A stretch of DNA of 64,000 nucleotides from Jiangella alkaliphila (GCF_900105925.1 NZ_LT629791.1:1860001-1924000), one strand, 5' to 3'; shown: positions 42,034-51,327, numbered from the stretch's first letter. Notes: generated by a model from the sequence alone, not told the origin. Numbers and translations: made by a program.

Positions 42034-43491
42034 TCAGCGCACGCCCAGCAGGTCCTCGATCGGCGCGATCGCGAAGTAGACCACGAACAGCGCGGCGATG
42101 ATCCACAGCAGCGGGTGCACCTCGCGACCCTTGCCGCGGGCCAGCTTGATGATCACGTACGACAGGAACCCGGCGCCGATGCCCGTGCTGATCGAGTACG
42201 TGAACGGCATCAGCACCAGCGTCAGGAAGGCCGGGATGGCGATCTCGACGTCGTCCCAGGCGATCTCGCGGACCTGGCCCATCATCAGGAACCCGACCAG
42301 CACCAGCGCCGGCGCGGCGGCCTCGTTCGGCACGATCGCCACGACCGGCGCCAGGAACGTCGCGAGCAGGAAGCAGACGCCCGTCACCACGCTGGCCAGG
42401 CCGGTGCGCGCGCCCTCGCCGACGCCCGAGGCGGACTCGATGTAGGACGTGTTGCTCGACACCGACGCGGCACCGCCGGCCGCGGCGGCGACCGAGTCGA
42501 CCAGCAGGATCTGCGTCGTCTTCGGCGGGTTGCCGTCCTCGTCGAGCAGTTGGCCCTCGGCGCCGACCGCGACCATCGTCCCCATCGTGTCGAAGAAGTC
42601 GGCCAGCATCAGCGTGAACACGAACAGCAGCACGCTCACCACGCCGACCGACTCCCACGAGCCGAGCAGGCTGAAGTCGCCGATCAGCGAGAAGTCCGGC
42701 AGGTCGACGAGCTGGTCGGGCCAGGTCGGCGCGTTGAGGTTCCAGCCGCCCGGGTTCTCCACTGACGGGCCGAGGTCCGCGATCGTCTCGACGACGACCG
42801 CCAGCACGGCCGTCCCGATGATCGTCCACAGGATCGCGCCCCGGACCCTCAGCGCGTACAGCACCATGACGGCGATCAGCCCGGCGCAGAACACCGCGAC
42901 CGGCCACGTCGTGAGCGAGCCGCCGTCGCCCAACCCGATCGGCGGCGACGGATTCCCCGTCGACCGCACGAACCCGGCATTGACGAAGCCGACCAGCGCG
43001 ATGAACAGGCCGATGCCGACGCTGATCGCGGTCTTCAGCTGACGGGGGACCGCGCCGAACACGGCCTGCCGGAACCCCGTCAGGACGAGGACCAGGATCA
43101 CCAGGCCCTCCATCACCACCAGCCCCATCGCGTCGGCCCACGTCATCTCCGACGCCAGCCCGAACGCGACGAACGCGTTGAGCCCGAGGCCCGCCGCCAG
43201 CGCCAGAGGGAAGTTCGCGACCACGCCCATGGCGATCGTCAGGACGCCCGCCACCAGCGCGGTCGTCGCGGCGACGGCGGCGAGGTCGGGCGTGTCGCCG
43301 CCGCCCAGGAAGGTGCCGTCGACGTCGGCGACCGTGCCGATGATCAGCGGGTTCAGCACGATGATGTAGGCCATCGTGAAGAACGTGACCAGGCCGCCGC
43401 GCACCTCGCGGCCGATCGTCGAGCCGCGTTCGGTGATCTTGAAATAGCGGTGCAGCGCGGTGGGTTCGGTCGTGGTGTCGGTGTCGCTCAT
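42034..43491 (-). CDS. NCS2-family purine permease (AzgA-like)
   Basis: 485 residues with about 13 membrane spans. The start TLRRGSTIG-like region here reads KITERGSTIGREVRGGL, followed by the first span FFTMAYIIVLNPLII, diagnostic of the AzgA/PbuG branch that imports adenine, guanine or hypoxanthine by proton symport. Later segments LADFFDTMGTMVAVG and SNTSYIESASGVGEGARTGL are the conserved substrate-site helices. ATG 43491 is the natural start. It is divergent from the DUF2530 gene over 139 bp. Confidence 0.92.
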   Translation of the reverse strand: MSDTDTTTEPTALHRYFKITERGSTIGREVRGGLVTFFTMAYIIVLNPLIIGTVADVDGTFLGGGDTPDLAAVAATTALVAGVLTIAMGVVANFPLALAAGLGLNAFVAFGLASEMTWADAMGLVVMEGLVILVLVLTGFRQAVFGAVPRQLKTAISVGIGLFIALVGFVNAGFVRSTGNPSPPIGLGDGGSLTTWPVAVFCAGLIAVMVLYALRVRGAILWTIIGTAVLAVVVETIADLGPSVENPGGWNLNAPTWPDQLVDLPDFSLIGDFSLLGSWESVGVVSVLLFVFTLMLADFFDTMGTMVAVGAEGQLLDEDGNPPKTTQILLVDSVAAAAGGAASVSSNTSYIESASGVGEGARTGLASVVTGVCFLLATFLAPVVAIVPNEAAAPALVLVGFLMMGQVREIAWDDVEIAIPAFLTLVLMPFTYSISTGIGAGFLSYVIIKLARGKGREVHPLLWIIAALFVVYFAIAPIEDLLGVR

Positions 43492-43630
43492 GGGGGCCTC
43501 CGGGCAGCTCGGCGGGGGACGGACGCAGCCGGTTGTGGGCGTGAGGATGCCAGAAGATCGTTACGGGACGAATGCGGCGGGCCGCGGATCGGCTCGCCGC
43601 GACCGAGGTGGCCGGGCTAGCCTGGGGCAT

Positions 43631-45067
43631 ATGGCGAAGCGTCGGCGGCGGTCCCCAGGGGAGCCCGAGGTCGAGGCGGCCGAGCCCGACCAGGTTCAGC
43701 CGCTCGACGTCGACGGCGTTCGCACGGTCGCGGTCGTCACCGTTCTCTGGGCGGTCGCCTTCGTACTGCTCGCCCTGCGCATGGACACCCTGCAGGCCGA
43801 AGGGCGCGGCTGGTGGGTCTGGACCTGCCTCGCCGGCGTCGGGCTCGGGCTGCTGGGCCTTGAGTACGCGCGCAAGCGGCGCGACGCCATCGAGTTCGAG
43901 CGCGAAGAGGCCGAGGCGGCCCTCGCCGAGGCCTCGTCCGCCGACGGCGAGGTGCTGACCCGCGGCGAGGTCATCGCCCGCGACGCCGACGACGCCCTGC
44001 CGGCCGGGCCGGTCCGAGGTGAGCGGCCTCCACGGGGGGAGCCGGCGCACGACGAGCCGCTGCCGGGTGAGCCGGTGCGCGGCGAGGGTCCGGCGCGTGG
44101 CGAACGGCCGCGTCCGTTCGACGGTGCGCCGTCGGCCGGTGCGCCGTCGGCCGGTGGGCCGATGGCCGGTGGGCCGGCCCGCCCGCAGACCTCGCCCGAC
44201 TCCGTCACCCGGCCGATCGACACCGGCGACAACCTGCCGCCCGTCCGCCCCGACACCACCCGCGCCGACGCCACTCGCGTCGACCTGCCGCCGGCCCGGC
44301 CCGGTGCGCGTCCCGATCCGCGCTCCGCACCTCGCGACGCCACCGCCCACGGCCGGCCCAGCTGGACCGGCGAGCAGCCCATCCCGCCGTCGCGCCCCGC
44401 TCCCTCGGCTGCGGAGCGTCCGGCGGCCGGGCCGCGCCCCGGTGCGGGGGAGAGCCCGTCCCGGCCCGCGACGGGTGAGCGTCCGGCTCCGCGCCAGCGA
44501 CCCGCGGCCGCCGCGCCGCGACCGGCTCCCGGCGAGCGTCCCGGTGTCGCGCCGGAGCGTCCGGCCGCCCCCTCCCATCCGGCGACCGGTGAGCGTCCGG
44601 TGCCGCCGTCCTCGCGTCCGGCCGCGTCCGAGCGCCCGGCTGCCCCGTCCCGTCCGGCAACGGGCGAGCGCCCGGTGCCGCCGTCCTCGCGTCCGGCGAC
44701 GGGCGAGCGTCCGGCGCCGGCGCCGCGACCCGCCTCGGGGGCGAGCCCGGCCGCTCCGCAGCGCCCTGCTGCTGCCGCCCCGCCCCGTCCTGCTCCCGCC
44801 GACCGGCGTCCCGCCCCGCCGCCGCCCGAGCGCCCGTCCCGGCGCACCCCGCCCCCGTCGGCGTCTGAGCTGTTCGGCGACGCGCCCACCCGCCCGGCCT
44901 CGTCCCCGGCGGACGACGACGAGCCGCTCCTCGACACCACCTTCGGCGGCCGCCGCACCGTGGACGACACCCACGCCGCCGACGCCGCCGACGCCGCCGA
45001 CGCCGCCGACACCGAGGGCGGCAGCGGCTACCGCGGTCGCCGGGCTCGGCGCTCCGACACCGCCTGA
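43631..45067 (+). CDS. DUF2530 membrane protein with long proline-rich tail
   Basis: 478 residues. Residues 1-95 are a DUF2530 domain: basic start MAKRRRRSPGEPE, two membrane spans (VAVVTVLWAVAFVLLAL; WTCLAGVGLGLLGLEYA) and a charged cytoplasmic helix. DUF2530 proteins are usually about 80-90 residues. The remaining 380 residues are low-complexity Pro/Arg/Ala/Ser with imperfect repeats of the form RPATGERPVPPSS, ending in an Asp/Ala run near HAADAADAADAAD. The tail is predicted to be disordered. TAGCCT 7 bases before ATG 43631 could give a leaderless mRNA. Function unknown. Confidence 0.8.
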   Translation: MAKRRRRSPGEPEVEAAEPDQVQPLDVDGVRTVAVVTVLWAVAFVLLALRMDTLQAEGRGWWVWTCLAGVGLGLLGLEYARKRRDAIEFEREEAEAALAEASSADGEVLTRGEVIARDADDALPAGPVRGERPPRGEPAHDEPLPGEPVRGEGPARGERPRPFDGAPSAGAPSAGGPMAGGPARPQTSPDSVTRPIDTGDNLPPVRPDTTRADATRVDLPPARPGARPDPRSAPRDATAHGRPSWTGEQPIPPSRPAPSAAERPAAGPRPGAGESPSRPATGERPAPRQRPAAAAPRPAPGERPGVAPERPAAPSHPATGERPVPPSSRPAASERPAAPSRPATGERPVPPSSRPATGERPAPAPRPASGASPAAPQRPAAAAPPRPAPADRRPAPPPPERPSRRTPPPSASELFGDAPTRPASSPADDDEPLLDTTFGGRRTVDDTHAADAADAADAADTEGGSGYRGRRARRSDTA

Positions 45068-45458
45068 CGTCAGTGTTCGAGGATTCGGTCGATCGCCGGC
45101 CAGACCCCGCCCGGTTGGGAGGGTCCTCCCACCTCGATATGCGAGCCCGATTGATCTTTTGGGGCTCGTCGACCTGATCCGTGTCGCGGGTGATGTGCGG
45201 TTCATCGAGCGAACGTGGATCGGGTTGCCACATCGGCCGGAGCGAGTCCGGGAACACCGTTGGTGTGGTCCTGGGTCCACCCGTAGGGTGTTGAGAACCA
45301 TGATCAAGGGCGGTCTACTGCTGCCCTGACGACAGTAAACCGCCCTTGATCATGGTTCTCACCGCGTGTGACTTGGAGCCGCAATCGTCAGGGATGTCCT
45401 GCAGGTACGGGGACGGACAAGCAAGGGCCGTGGACGGGTCACCCGGCGCCCGTGACGG
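45068..45458. other. 391-bp gene-free gap between convergent genes
   Basis: No convincing coding frame is seen on either strand. The only structure found is the long hairpin at 45293-45360, listed separately. The rest shows no repeat, promoter or RNA feature that I can support. Confidence 0.6.
45293..45360. terminator. 28-bp hairpin between convergent genes
   Basis: 45293-45320 (starting GAGAACCATGATCAAGGGCG) pairs with 45333-45360 with one mismatch in 28 and a 12-base loop. It lies between the convergent DUF2530 and endonuclease-like genes and probably stops transcription from both. It has no T-run. Confidence 0.7.
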
Positions 45459-46493
45459 TCAGGCCACGCTGACGTCGGTCCAGACGGCGGCGTGGTCGGA
45501 GTAGAACGTGCCCGGACCGTGCTGGGCCAGCCGCGCGTCGACAGTCGCGGCGTCGTGGACGCGGACGGCGCCCTTGGCGAAGATCATGTCGATGCGCTGC
45601 GGCGTGATCAGCCGCTCCGTCGGCAGCGGGCTCCACGTGCGCCCCTCGACCGCGACGTCCGGCTCGATCGCGCGGAATGTGTCGACGAAGCCGGCGTCGG
45701 TGAGGACCTTGGTCGCGGTGAGGTCGTAGGCCATACCGAAGTGGTTCGGCGCACCCGCGTTCGCCGCCGACCAGTCCGCGGCAGGCAGCGTGTTGAGGTC
45801 GCCGCCGATGATGATCGGGACGTCGTCGCCGCCTGTCATGGCGGGCAGGTGCCGGCGCACGACCTCGTCGACGTGGGCGGTCTGGCGGCGGCCGGCGTGG
45901 ACGACGTCGGCCGGGGAGTGGCGCGGCGTCAGTCCCGCTCGGATCGCCGCCGCGTTCTCGTCGATCAGGTAGCCGTCCCACGGGTTCGTGTAGTTGCACC
46001 AGAGCACGAACGCGTCCAGCTCCCGCCGTCCGGGCAGCCGGACCCGCGCCCCGCCGAGGTTGAAGTCGCCGATGTGCGTCCCGCCGACCGGCTTCGGGTG
46101 CACCCGGACCACCGGCAGGTGCGTGAAGATCCACAGGTTGTCACTGCCGGGTGCCGCGTCGGTGATCTTGATGCCGGTGAACCGGCCCTTGCCGCCCCGC
46201 CGGGTCAGCTCGCGGGCGATCCGGTCGCCGGCGCCGTACGTCTCGACGGCGAGGTAGACGTCTGGGCGCAGCGCGACCAGCTGGTCCAGCAGGAGCGGCA
46301 GGTTGTCCGCGCCGACGCCGGTGCCGCCGCGGTAGATGTTCCAGGTCAGGACCCGAATGGTCCCGGCCGCCGGCCGTGGCGGCACCCCGGCCGCACTGGC
46401 CGCACCGGCCGCACCAGCGGCTCCCGCGACACCCGCCCCGACGGCGGCGAGGGCTCCGGTGCGGAGGACGGAGCGACGGCTGAGGTCCGGCAT
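45459..46493 (-). CDS. Tat-exported endonuclease/exonuclease/phosphatase family protein
   Basis: 344 residues. The leader SRRSVLRTGALAAVGAG is a twin-arginine signal, and AGAAGG precedes ATG 46493. The DNase I-like fold shows VLTWNIYRGG, IIGGDLNTLP, RIDMIFAKG and SDHAAVW, which contain the metal-binding Asn, Asp and the catalytic His pair. An extracellular nuclease or phosphodiesterase is expected; family members also act on phospholipids or inositol phosphates, so the substrate is open. Single gene. Confidence 0.88.
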   Translation of the reverse strand: MPDLSRRSVLRTGALAAVGAGVAGAAGAAGAASAAGVPPRPAAGTIRVLTWNIYRGGTGVGADNLPLLLDQLVALRPDVYLAVETYGAGDRIARELTRRGGKGRFTGIKITDAAPGSDNLWIFTHLPVVRVHPKPVGGTHIGDFNLGGARVRLPGRRELDAFVLWCNYTNPWDGYLIDENAAAIRAGLTPRHSPADVVHAGRRQTAHVDEVVRRHLPAMTGGDDVPIIIGGDLNTLPAADWSAANAGAPNHFGMAYDLTATKVLTDAGFVDTFRAIEPDVAVEGRTWSPLPTERLITPQRIDMIFAKGAVRVHDAATVDARLAQHGPGTFYSDHAAVWTDVSVA

Positions 46494-46682
46494 GGCGGCA
46501 CACCCTTCTGGCGGTCGGGTGTGGTCAGTCTCGGCACCCGCGGATGGGCAGGTCAACGGACGTCGCGAACGGACGTCTCACCGACGGGCTGCGCTCACCC
46601 GCCGTTCAATCCACCGCAAAGCAGCTCAAACTCCGCCAGGACCAAACCGACAAGACGCCGCTGGCCTTTAGCAAAGGTAATG

Positions 46683-46698
46683 AGTTAAACTAACGAAA
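46683..46698 (+). promoter_or_regulatory. MarR operator overlapping a leaderless -10 box
   Basis: AGTTAAACT (46683-46691) is a perfect palindrome around one base, and GTTA and TAAC (46684-46694) flank it. TAAACT (46686-46691) is a -10 box ending 7 bases before the GTG at 46699. Autorepression by the MarR protein is inferred. Confidence 0.5.
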
Positions 46699-47190
46699 GT
46701 GCCAGCCGCGAAGATCTCTCAGAACACCGCGCCCCAGAGCCAACCGGCGCGCTCGGGCCCGGCGCAGCCGCGTACCCAGGCCGGGCTGGCCAGCTCCCTT
46801 CGCATCGCCGTCGGCCGGCTGAACCGCCGCATCCGCAACCAGCGCGAGGACGACTCTCTGACGCTGAACCAGCTGTCCGCGCTGGGCATCCTCGGGCGCA
46901 AGGGCCCGCTGCCGGTGGGCGAGCTGGCCGCGTGCGAGCGCATCCGGCCGCCGTCGATGACCCGCATCGTGTCGGGACTGGAAGAGCTCGGCCTCGCCGT
47001 CCGCGAGCCCGACCTCGACGACCGCCGCGTCATCAACGTCCGCATCACCGACGCCGGCAAGGCGCGCACCGCCGCCGACCGCAAGCGCCGCGACGCCTGG
47101 CTGACGCACAAGCTGCGCGACCTCAGCCCCGACGAGCGCGATCGGCTGCGCGCGGCGTTGCCCGTGCTCGAGAAGCTGGCCGGCCTGTGA
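46699..47190 (+). CDS. MarR-family transcriptional regulator
   Basis: 163 residues with a 30-residue disordered start, then a winged helix: LTLNQLSALGILGRKGPLPV, the recognition helix region RPPSMTRIVSGLEELGLAVR, and the wing EPDLDDRRVINVRIT. The stop overlaps the GTG of an MFS exporter (GTGA), so it is expected to control that exporter in response to a small molecule. A palindrome over its own -10 box supports autoregulation. GTG 46699 is the first start in frame. Confidence 0.9.
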   Translation: MPAAKISQNTAPQSQPARSGPAQPRTQAGLASSLRIAVGRLNRRIRNQREDDSLTLNQLSALGILGRKGPLPVGELAACERIRPPSMTRIVSGLEELGLAVREPDLDDRRVINVRITDAGKARTAADRKRRDAWLTHKLRDLSPDERDRLRAALPVLEKLAGL

Positions 47191-48494
47191 GTCCTACGTT
47201 CCACTCCCTCCGGCACCGCAATTACCGTCTCTACTGGTCGGGCATGTTCCTGTCCAACGTCGGCACCTGGATGCAGCGCATCGCGCAGGACTGGCTGGTG
47301 CTGGTCGTGCTCGGCGGCGGGGCGCAGGCGGTCGGCATCACGACGGGCCTGCAGTTCCTGCCGTTCCTGCTGGTGGCGCCGTTCGGCGGGCTGCTCGCCG
47401 ACCGGTTCGACAAGCGCCGGCTGCTCATGCTCACGAACACGTTCCTGGGCCTGGTCGGCCTGTTCCTCGGCGTCCTGACGCTCACCGGGGCGGCGCAGAT
47501 CTGGCACGTCTACGTGCTCGCGTTCCTGCTCGGCGTCGGCAGCGCGCTGGACAACCCGGCCCGGCAGGCGTTCGTCTCGGAGCTTGTGGGCAAGGACGAC
47601 CTGACGAACGCGGTCGCGCTCAACAGCGCGTCGTTCAACGCGGCGCGGCTGATCGGACCCGCCCTCGCCGGCATCCTCATCGGGCTGATCGGCACCGGCT
47701 GGGTGTTCATCCTCAACGGCGCGTCGTTCGTGTCGCCGATCCTGGCCTTGCTGCTGCTCCGCGGGGCCGGCGGCCGGCCGAAGCGCGACCCCGAGCGCGC
47801 GGGCACGGTCTCGCAGCTGCGCGAGGGCGTGTCGTACCTGTGGTCGCGGCCCGACCTGCTGATGGTCGTCGCGATCATGTTCGGGCTCGGCACCTTCGGG
47901 ATGAACTTCCAGATGACCATGGCGCTGATGGCAACCGACGTCTACGGGAAGGGCCCGAGCGAGTACGGCCTGCTCGGCTCGATCATGGCCATCGGGACGC
48001 TGTCCGGCGCGCTCATCGCGGCGCGGCGGCGGGTGCCGCGACGGCGGCTGATCGTCGGCGGCTCGGTGGTGTTCGGCCTGCTCGAGGTGACGGCCGGGCT
48101 GATGCCGTCGTATGTGCTGTTCGCGATCTCGCTGGTGCCGCTGGGCATCATCGCCATGACGATCATGACGGCGGCCAACGCCTACGTGCAGACCACGGTG
48201 CCGCAGTACGTCCGCGGCCGGGTCATGTCGCTCTACATGATGATCTTCATGGGCGGCACCCCGTTCGGCGCGCCGCTCATCGGCTTCGTCGCTGGGACGT
48301 TCGGCGCACGCTGGTCGCTGCTCGGCGGCGGCATCCTGACGACGGCCTTCGCCCTCGCCGCGCTGCTGGTCCTGGCGCCGAGGAGCGGTGTGGTGGTGCG
48401 GACGCGGCTGCGGCCGCGGCCTGGGCTGGTCGTCGTCACCACAGCGCCGGCCCCGGCACCGGCGGACGAGCCGGCGACGGTCCGGGTGGCCTGA
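47187..48494 (+). CDS. MFS exporter co-transcribed with MarR regulator
   Basis: 435 residues, GTG 47187 overlapping the MarR stop. It starts PTFHSLRHRNYRLYWSGMFL, typical of the DHA3 enterobactin-exporter-like MFS group; motif A reads PFGGLLADRFDKRRLL. Twelve membrane spans are visible. The MarR pairing suggests export of a toxic compound or secondary metabolite, but the substrate is unknown. Its stop lies 3 bp from the end of convergent argS. Confidence 0.88.
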   Translation: MSPTFHSLRHRNYRLYWSGMFLSNVGTWMQRIAQDWLVLVVLGGGAQAVGITTGLQFLPFLLVAPFGGLLADRFDKRRLLMLTNTFLGLVGLFLGVLTLTGAAQIWHVYVLAFLLGVGSALDNPARQAFVSELVGKDDLTNAVALNSASFNAARLIGPALAGILIGLIGTGWVFILNGASFVSPILALLLLRGAGGRPKRDPERAGTVSQLREGVSYLWSRPDLLMVVAIMFGLGTFGMNFQMTMALMATDVYGKGPSEYGLLGSIMAIGTLSGALIAARRRVPRRRLIVGGSVVFGLLEVTAGLMPSYVLFAISLVPLGIIAMTIMTAANAYVQTTVPQYVRGRVMSLYMMIFMGGTPFGAPLIGFVAGTFGARWSLLGGGILTTAFALAALLVLAPRSGVVVRTRLRPRPGLVVVTTAPAPAPADEPATVRVA

Positions 48495-48497
48495 GGC

Positions 48498-50243
48498 TCA
48501 CATCCGCTCCGGCGCCACGATGCCCAGCAGCGCCAGGCCCTCGCGCAGCGTCGCCGCCGACAGCCGGCACAGCGTGAGCCGGTTGCCGCGCTCGGGCTCA
48601 GGCGCGGTCAGCACCGGGCACGCCTCGTAGAAGTCGGTGAACGCCCGCGCGGTGTCGTAGAGGTACGTGCACAGCCGGTGCGGCTCCAGGCTCGCGGCCA
48701 CGTCGGCCAGCGTGTCGCCGAACGCGTCGAGCGCCAGCCCCAGCGCCCGCTCGGCCGGATGCAGGCCCGCCGACGGGTCGACGACGGGGTCCGGCTCGCC
48801 CTCGGCGCGGCGCAGGATGGACGCGATGCGGGCGTGGGCGTACTGCAGGTAGCCGCCGGTGTTGCCGCTGAACGACACCATGCGCGCGACGTCGAACGTG
48901 TAGTCCTTGGTCCGCGACGTCGACAGCTCGGCGTACTTGACCGCGCCGACGCCGGTCAGCTCGGCGATGCGGGCCGCCTCGGCCGGGTCGAGCGCCGGGT
49001 TCTTCTCCGCGACGACGGCCAGGGCGCGGCCGGCGGCGGCGTCGAGCAGGCTGCTGAGCGTGACGGTGTCGCCGGCTCGGGTCCGGAACGGCCGCCCGTC
49101 GGGGCCGAGCACGGTGCCGAACGAGACGTGCGCGACCTCGACGCCGCCGGGCAGCCACCCGGCCCGCCGCACGGCCTCGACGACCAGCCGGAAGTGCAGC
49201 GACTGCCGCGCGTCGACGACGTACAGGACGCGGTCGGCGTGCAGCTCGGACACCCGGTACCGCAGCGTCGCCACGTCGGTGGTGTCGTAGCCGTAGCCGC
49301 CGTCACCCTTGCGCAGGATCAGCGGCACCGGCGCGCCGTCCGGGCCTGTCTCATCTTCGGAGAACACCACCACCGCGCCGTCGCTCACCACCGCGACGCC
49401 GGCCCGGGTCAGCTCGTCGACCACGGCGGCCAGCCGGTCGTTGTAGAACGACTCTCCGGCGGAGTCGGACGGGGTCAGCAGGACGCCGAGCCGGTCGTAC
49501 AGCTGCCGGAACGCCACCTCTGACTCCGTCACGATCTCGCGCCAGACGGCGATCGTGGCCGGGTCGCCGGACTGCAGTGCGACCACCCGGGCCCGGGACC
49601 GGCCGGCGAACCCGTCGTCGGCGTCGAACCGCGCCCGCGCCGCCCGGTAGAGCTCGTCCAGCGCGGACACCGGCGAGACGCCGGCCAGCTCGTCCTGCCG
49701 CCAGGCCGCCTCGGCATGCTCGTCGAGGTACTGGATGAGCATGCCGAACTGCGTGCCCCAGTCGCCGAGGTGGTTCTGCCGGACGACGTCGGCGCCGAGC
49801 CGGCCGAGCACCCGGGCGAGGCAGTCGCCGATGATGGTCGAGCGCAGGTGACCGACGTGCATCTCCTTGGCGATGTTGGGCGCCGAATAGTCGATGACGA
49901 CGCGCTTGCCCGCCTCGCCGCGCGGCAGCCCGAGGTCGGCCCGCGCCGCCCGGTCCGCGACCCGCCGCCACACCGCGTCGGGCGCGACCGTGAGCTCGAG
50001 GAACCCCGGGCCGGACACCCGGACGTCGGCCAGCGTGCCGGTGCGCACCCCGGCCGCCACCCGCGCGGCCAGCTCGGCCGGCGGCAGACCCGCGCGTCGG
50101 GCCAGCGCCAGCGCGGCGCCGGACTGGAAGTCCGCGCGCTCGCTCGGCCGGACCAGCGGGTCGGCAGACGTCAGCGCGGGGTCGGCGGCGGCGATGCCGT
50201 CCGCCACCGCCGCGGAGACCTCGGTCAGCAGCGAGCTCGTCAT
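48498..50243 (-). CDS. argS: Arginyl-tRNA synthetase
   Basis: 581-residue class I aminoacyl-tRNA synthetase that charges tRNA-Arg in the cytosol. The HIGH motif is HVGHLRSTIIGD following SAPNIAKEM. The N-terminal Add-1 domain precedes it and the DALR anticodon-binding domain ends LGIVAPERM, the usual ArgS C-terminus. The KMSK loop is degenerate, as in many ArgS enzymes (TSRTKDYTFDV). ATG 50243 is taken as the start; an in-frame ATG at 50253 is possible. The divergent neighbour is thpR. Confidence 0.95.
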   Translation of the reverse strand: MTSSLLTEVSAAVADGIAAADPALTSADPLVRPSERADFQSGAALALARRAGLPPAELAARVAAGVRTGTLADVRVSGPGFLELTVAPDAVWRRVADRAARADLGLPRGEAGKRVVIDYSAPNIAKEMHVGHLRSTIIGDCLARVLGRLGADVVRQNHLGDWGTQFGMLIQYLDEHAEAAWRQDELAGVSPVSALDELYRAARARFDADDGFAGRSRARVVALQSGDPATIAVWREIVTESEVAFRQLYDRLGVLLTPSDSAGESFYNDRLAAVVDELTRAGVAVVSDGAVVVFSEDETGPDGAPVPLILRKGDGGYGYDTTDVATLRYRVSELHADRVLYVVDARQSLHFRLVVEAVRRAGWLPGGVEVAHVSFGTVLGPDGRPFRTRAGDTVTLSSLLDAAAGRALAVVAEKNPALDPAEAARIAELTGVGAVKYAELSTSRTKDYTFDVARMVSFSGNTGGYLQYAHARIASILRRAEGEPDPVVDPSAGLHPAERALGLALDAFGDTLADVAASLEPHRLCTYLYDTARAFTDFYEACPVLTAPEPERGNRLTLCRLSAATLREGLALLGIVAPERM

Positions 50244-50336
50244 GGTGCGCATGGTCCCGGCGCCCGGCGACGCGGCGCCATGCAATTGTTGGCGGATGCG
50301 GCTGTCCCACGAGCAGTACGTCGACAGCGTCCCCCG

Positions 50337-50885
50337 ATGAGGCTGTTCGCCGCCATCGCGCCACCGCCGGAAGCTGTCGCGCATCTGGCCGCCGTCGTCG
50401 ACGGGGTCCGCGACAGCGCGCTGCGCTGGTCGGACCCGGCCGGTTGGCATCTCACGTTGGCGTTCTACGGCGAGGTGGGCGAGGACCGGCTGGCCGAGCT
50501 GACCGAGCGCCTTGAGCGTGTGGCCCGCCGGCGCTCGGCTACGCAGGCGCGCATCGCCGGCGCGGGCCGGTTCGGCCAGATCGTGCTGTGGGCTGGGTTC
50601 GAGGGTGACGGCGTCGTCCTGCGCGCGCTGGCCGGGTCTGCGCGCGCCGCCGGCCGGCGGACCGGCGTCGGGCACGACGAGCGGCAGCGGTTCCGGCTGC
50701 ACGTCACGCTCGCCCGGGCTCACGTCGGCGCCGACCTGCGCCCGTACGTCGAGCGGCTGGCGCCGTACGCGGGACCGTCGTGGCTGGCCGACGGGTTGAC
50801 CTTGTTCCGTTCGGTGCCGGGTGGCCACGAACGTGGGCCGCGGTACGAGGCGCTGGCCCGCTTCGCGCTGACCGGCCGCCGCTGA
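50337..50885 (+). CDS. thpR: RNA 2',3'-cyclic phosphodiesterase (ThpR, 2H family)
   Basis: 182 residues with the two HxTx motifs of 2H phosphoesterases, HLTLAFYG and HVTLARAH. It opens MRLFAAIAPPPEAVAHL, the standard first strand. The enzyme hydrolyses 2',3'-cyclic phosphate ends of RNA in RNA repair or processing. ATG 50337 is the natural start. The last 50 bases of the gene are duplicated further downstream (51328-51418). Confidence 0.9.
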   Translation: MRLFAAIAPPPEAVAHLAAVVDGVRDSALRWSDPAGWHLTLAFYGEVGEDRLAELTERLERVARRRSATQARIAGAGRFGQIVLWAGFEGDGVVLRALAGSARAAGRRTGVGHDERQRFRLHVTLARAHVGADLRPYVERLAPYAGPSWLADGLTLFRSVPGGHERGPRYEALARFALTGRR

Positions 50886-50890
50886 CGCCG

Positions 50891-50992
50891 TCAGAGCGCC
50901 GCCGCCACCGCGACGATGAGGATCACCGCCAGGTGGTGGGCGTGGAAGAAGCGGGCGAGCCCATTGCCGAGTCCCGGAAACGTCCCGACCAT
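50891..50992 (-). CDS. Possible 33-residue small membrane protein
   Basis: The frame from ATG 50992 ends in a hydrophobic helix (HLAVILIVAVAAAL). It has no ribosome-binding site, but its C-terminus and stop lie in a segment duplicated at 51386-51469, where the related frame has an excellent one. It may be the decayed or ancestral copy. Confidence 0.3.
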   Translation of the reverse strand: MVGTFPGLGNGLARFFHAHHLAVILIVAVAAAL

Positions 50993-50998
50993 AGGGGG

Positions 50999-51262
50999 AT
51001 GATTCCGCTCTACACGACCGACTACGTCGTTGATGTCGACGCGCCGATCACCCGTTCGTGGGTGCTGTTCGCGGACCGGCTGGATCTCAACGAGGCGCTC
51101 GACGAGCTCGCCCTGCTGGCCGAGGAACAAGGAGCCAACGCTGTGATCGGCGTGAAGCACAGCTGCTGGCAGGCCACATTGGGCCGGCACTCCGTCATCC
51201 ATCACTACCTGCTGGGTACGGCGGTGGTCTTCGGCATGATGCCGGTACCGGACGGTGAATGA
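50999..51262 (+). CDS. Small conserved-looking protein with YbjQ-like segment
   Basis: 87 residues from ATG 50999, with AGGGGG directly upstream. It begins MIPLYTTDYVVDVDAPITRS and contains LAEEQGANAVIGVKHSC, a pattern reminiscent of YbjQ/DUF74 heavy-metal-binding proteins, but it is shorter and the match is weak. No signal peptide. Function unknown. Confidence 0.55.
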   Translation: MIPLYTTDYVVDVDAPITRSWVLFADRLDLNEALDELALLAEEQGANAVIGVKHSCWQATLGRHSVIHHYLLGTAVVFGMMPVPDGE

Positions 51263-51327
51263 GTGACTCGAGTGGAGGGGAGCGTGTGGACGGTGCGAGC
51301 AGGGCCGCCAGGTCGCCCTTGCCCTGC

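Noticed and set aside
44581..44730. DNA repeats inside the DUF2530 gene as a separate repeat element
   Set aside because: They follow from the coding of RPATGERP-type peptide repeats and are described with the gene.
41462..45307. Minus-strand open frame of about 1280 codons
   Set aside because: It runs antisense through the DUF2530 tail and out of frame through NCS2 and hydrolase genes. Low-complexity Arg/Gly text, no motifs.
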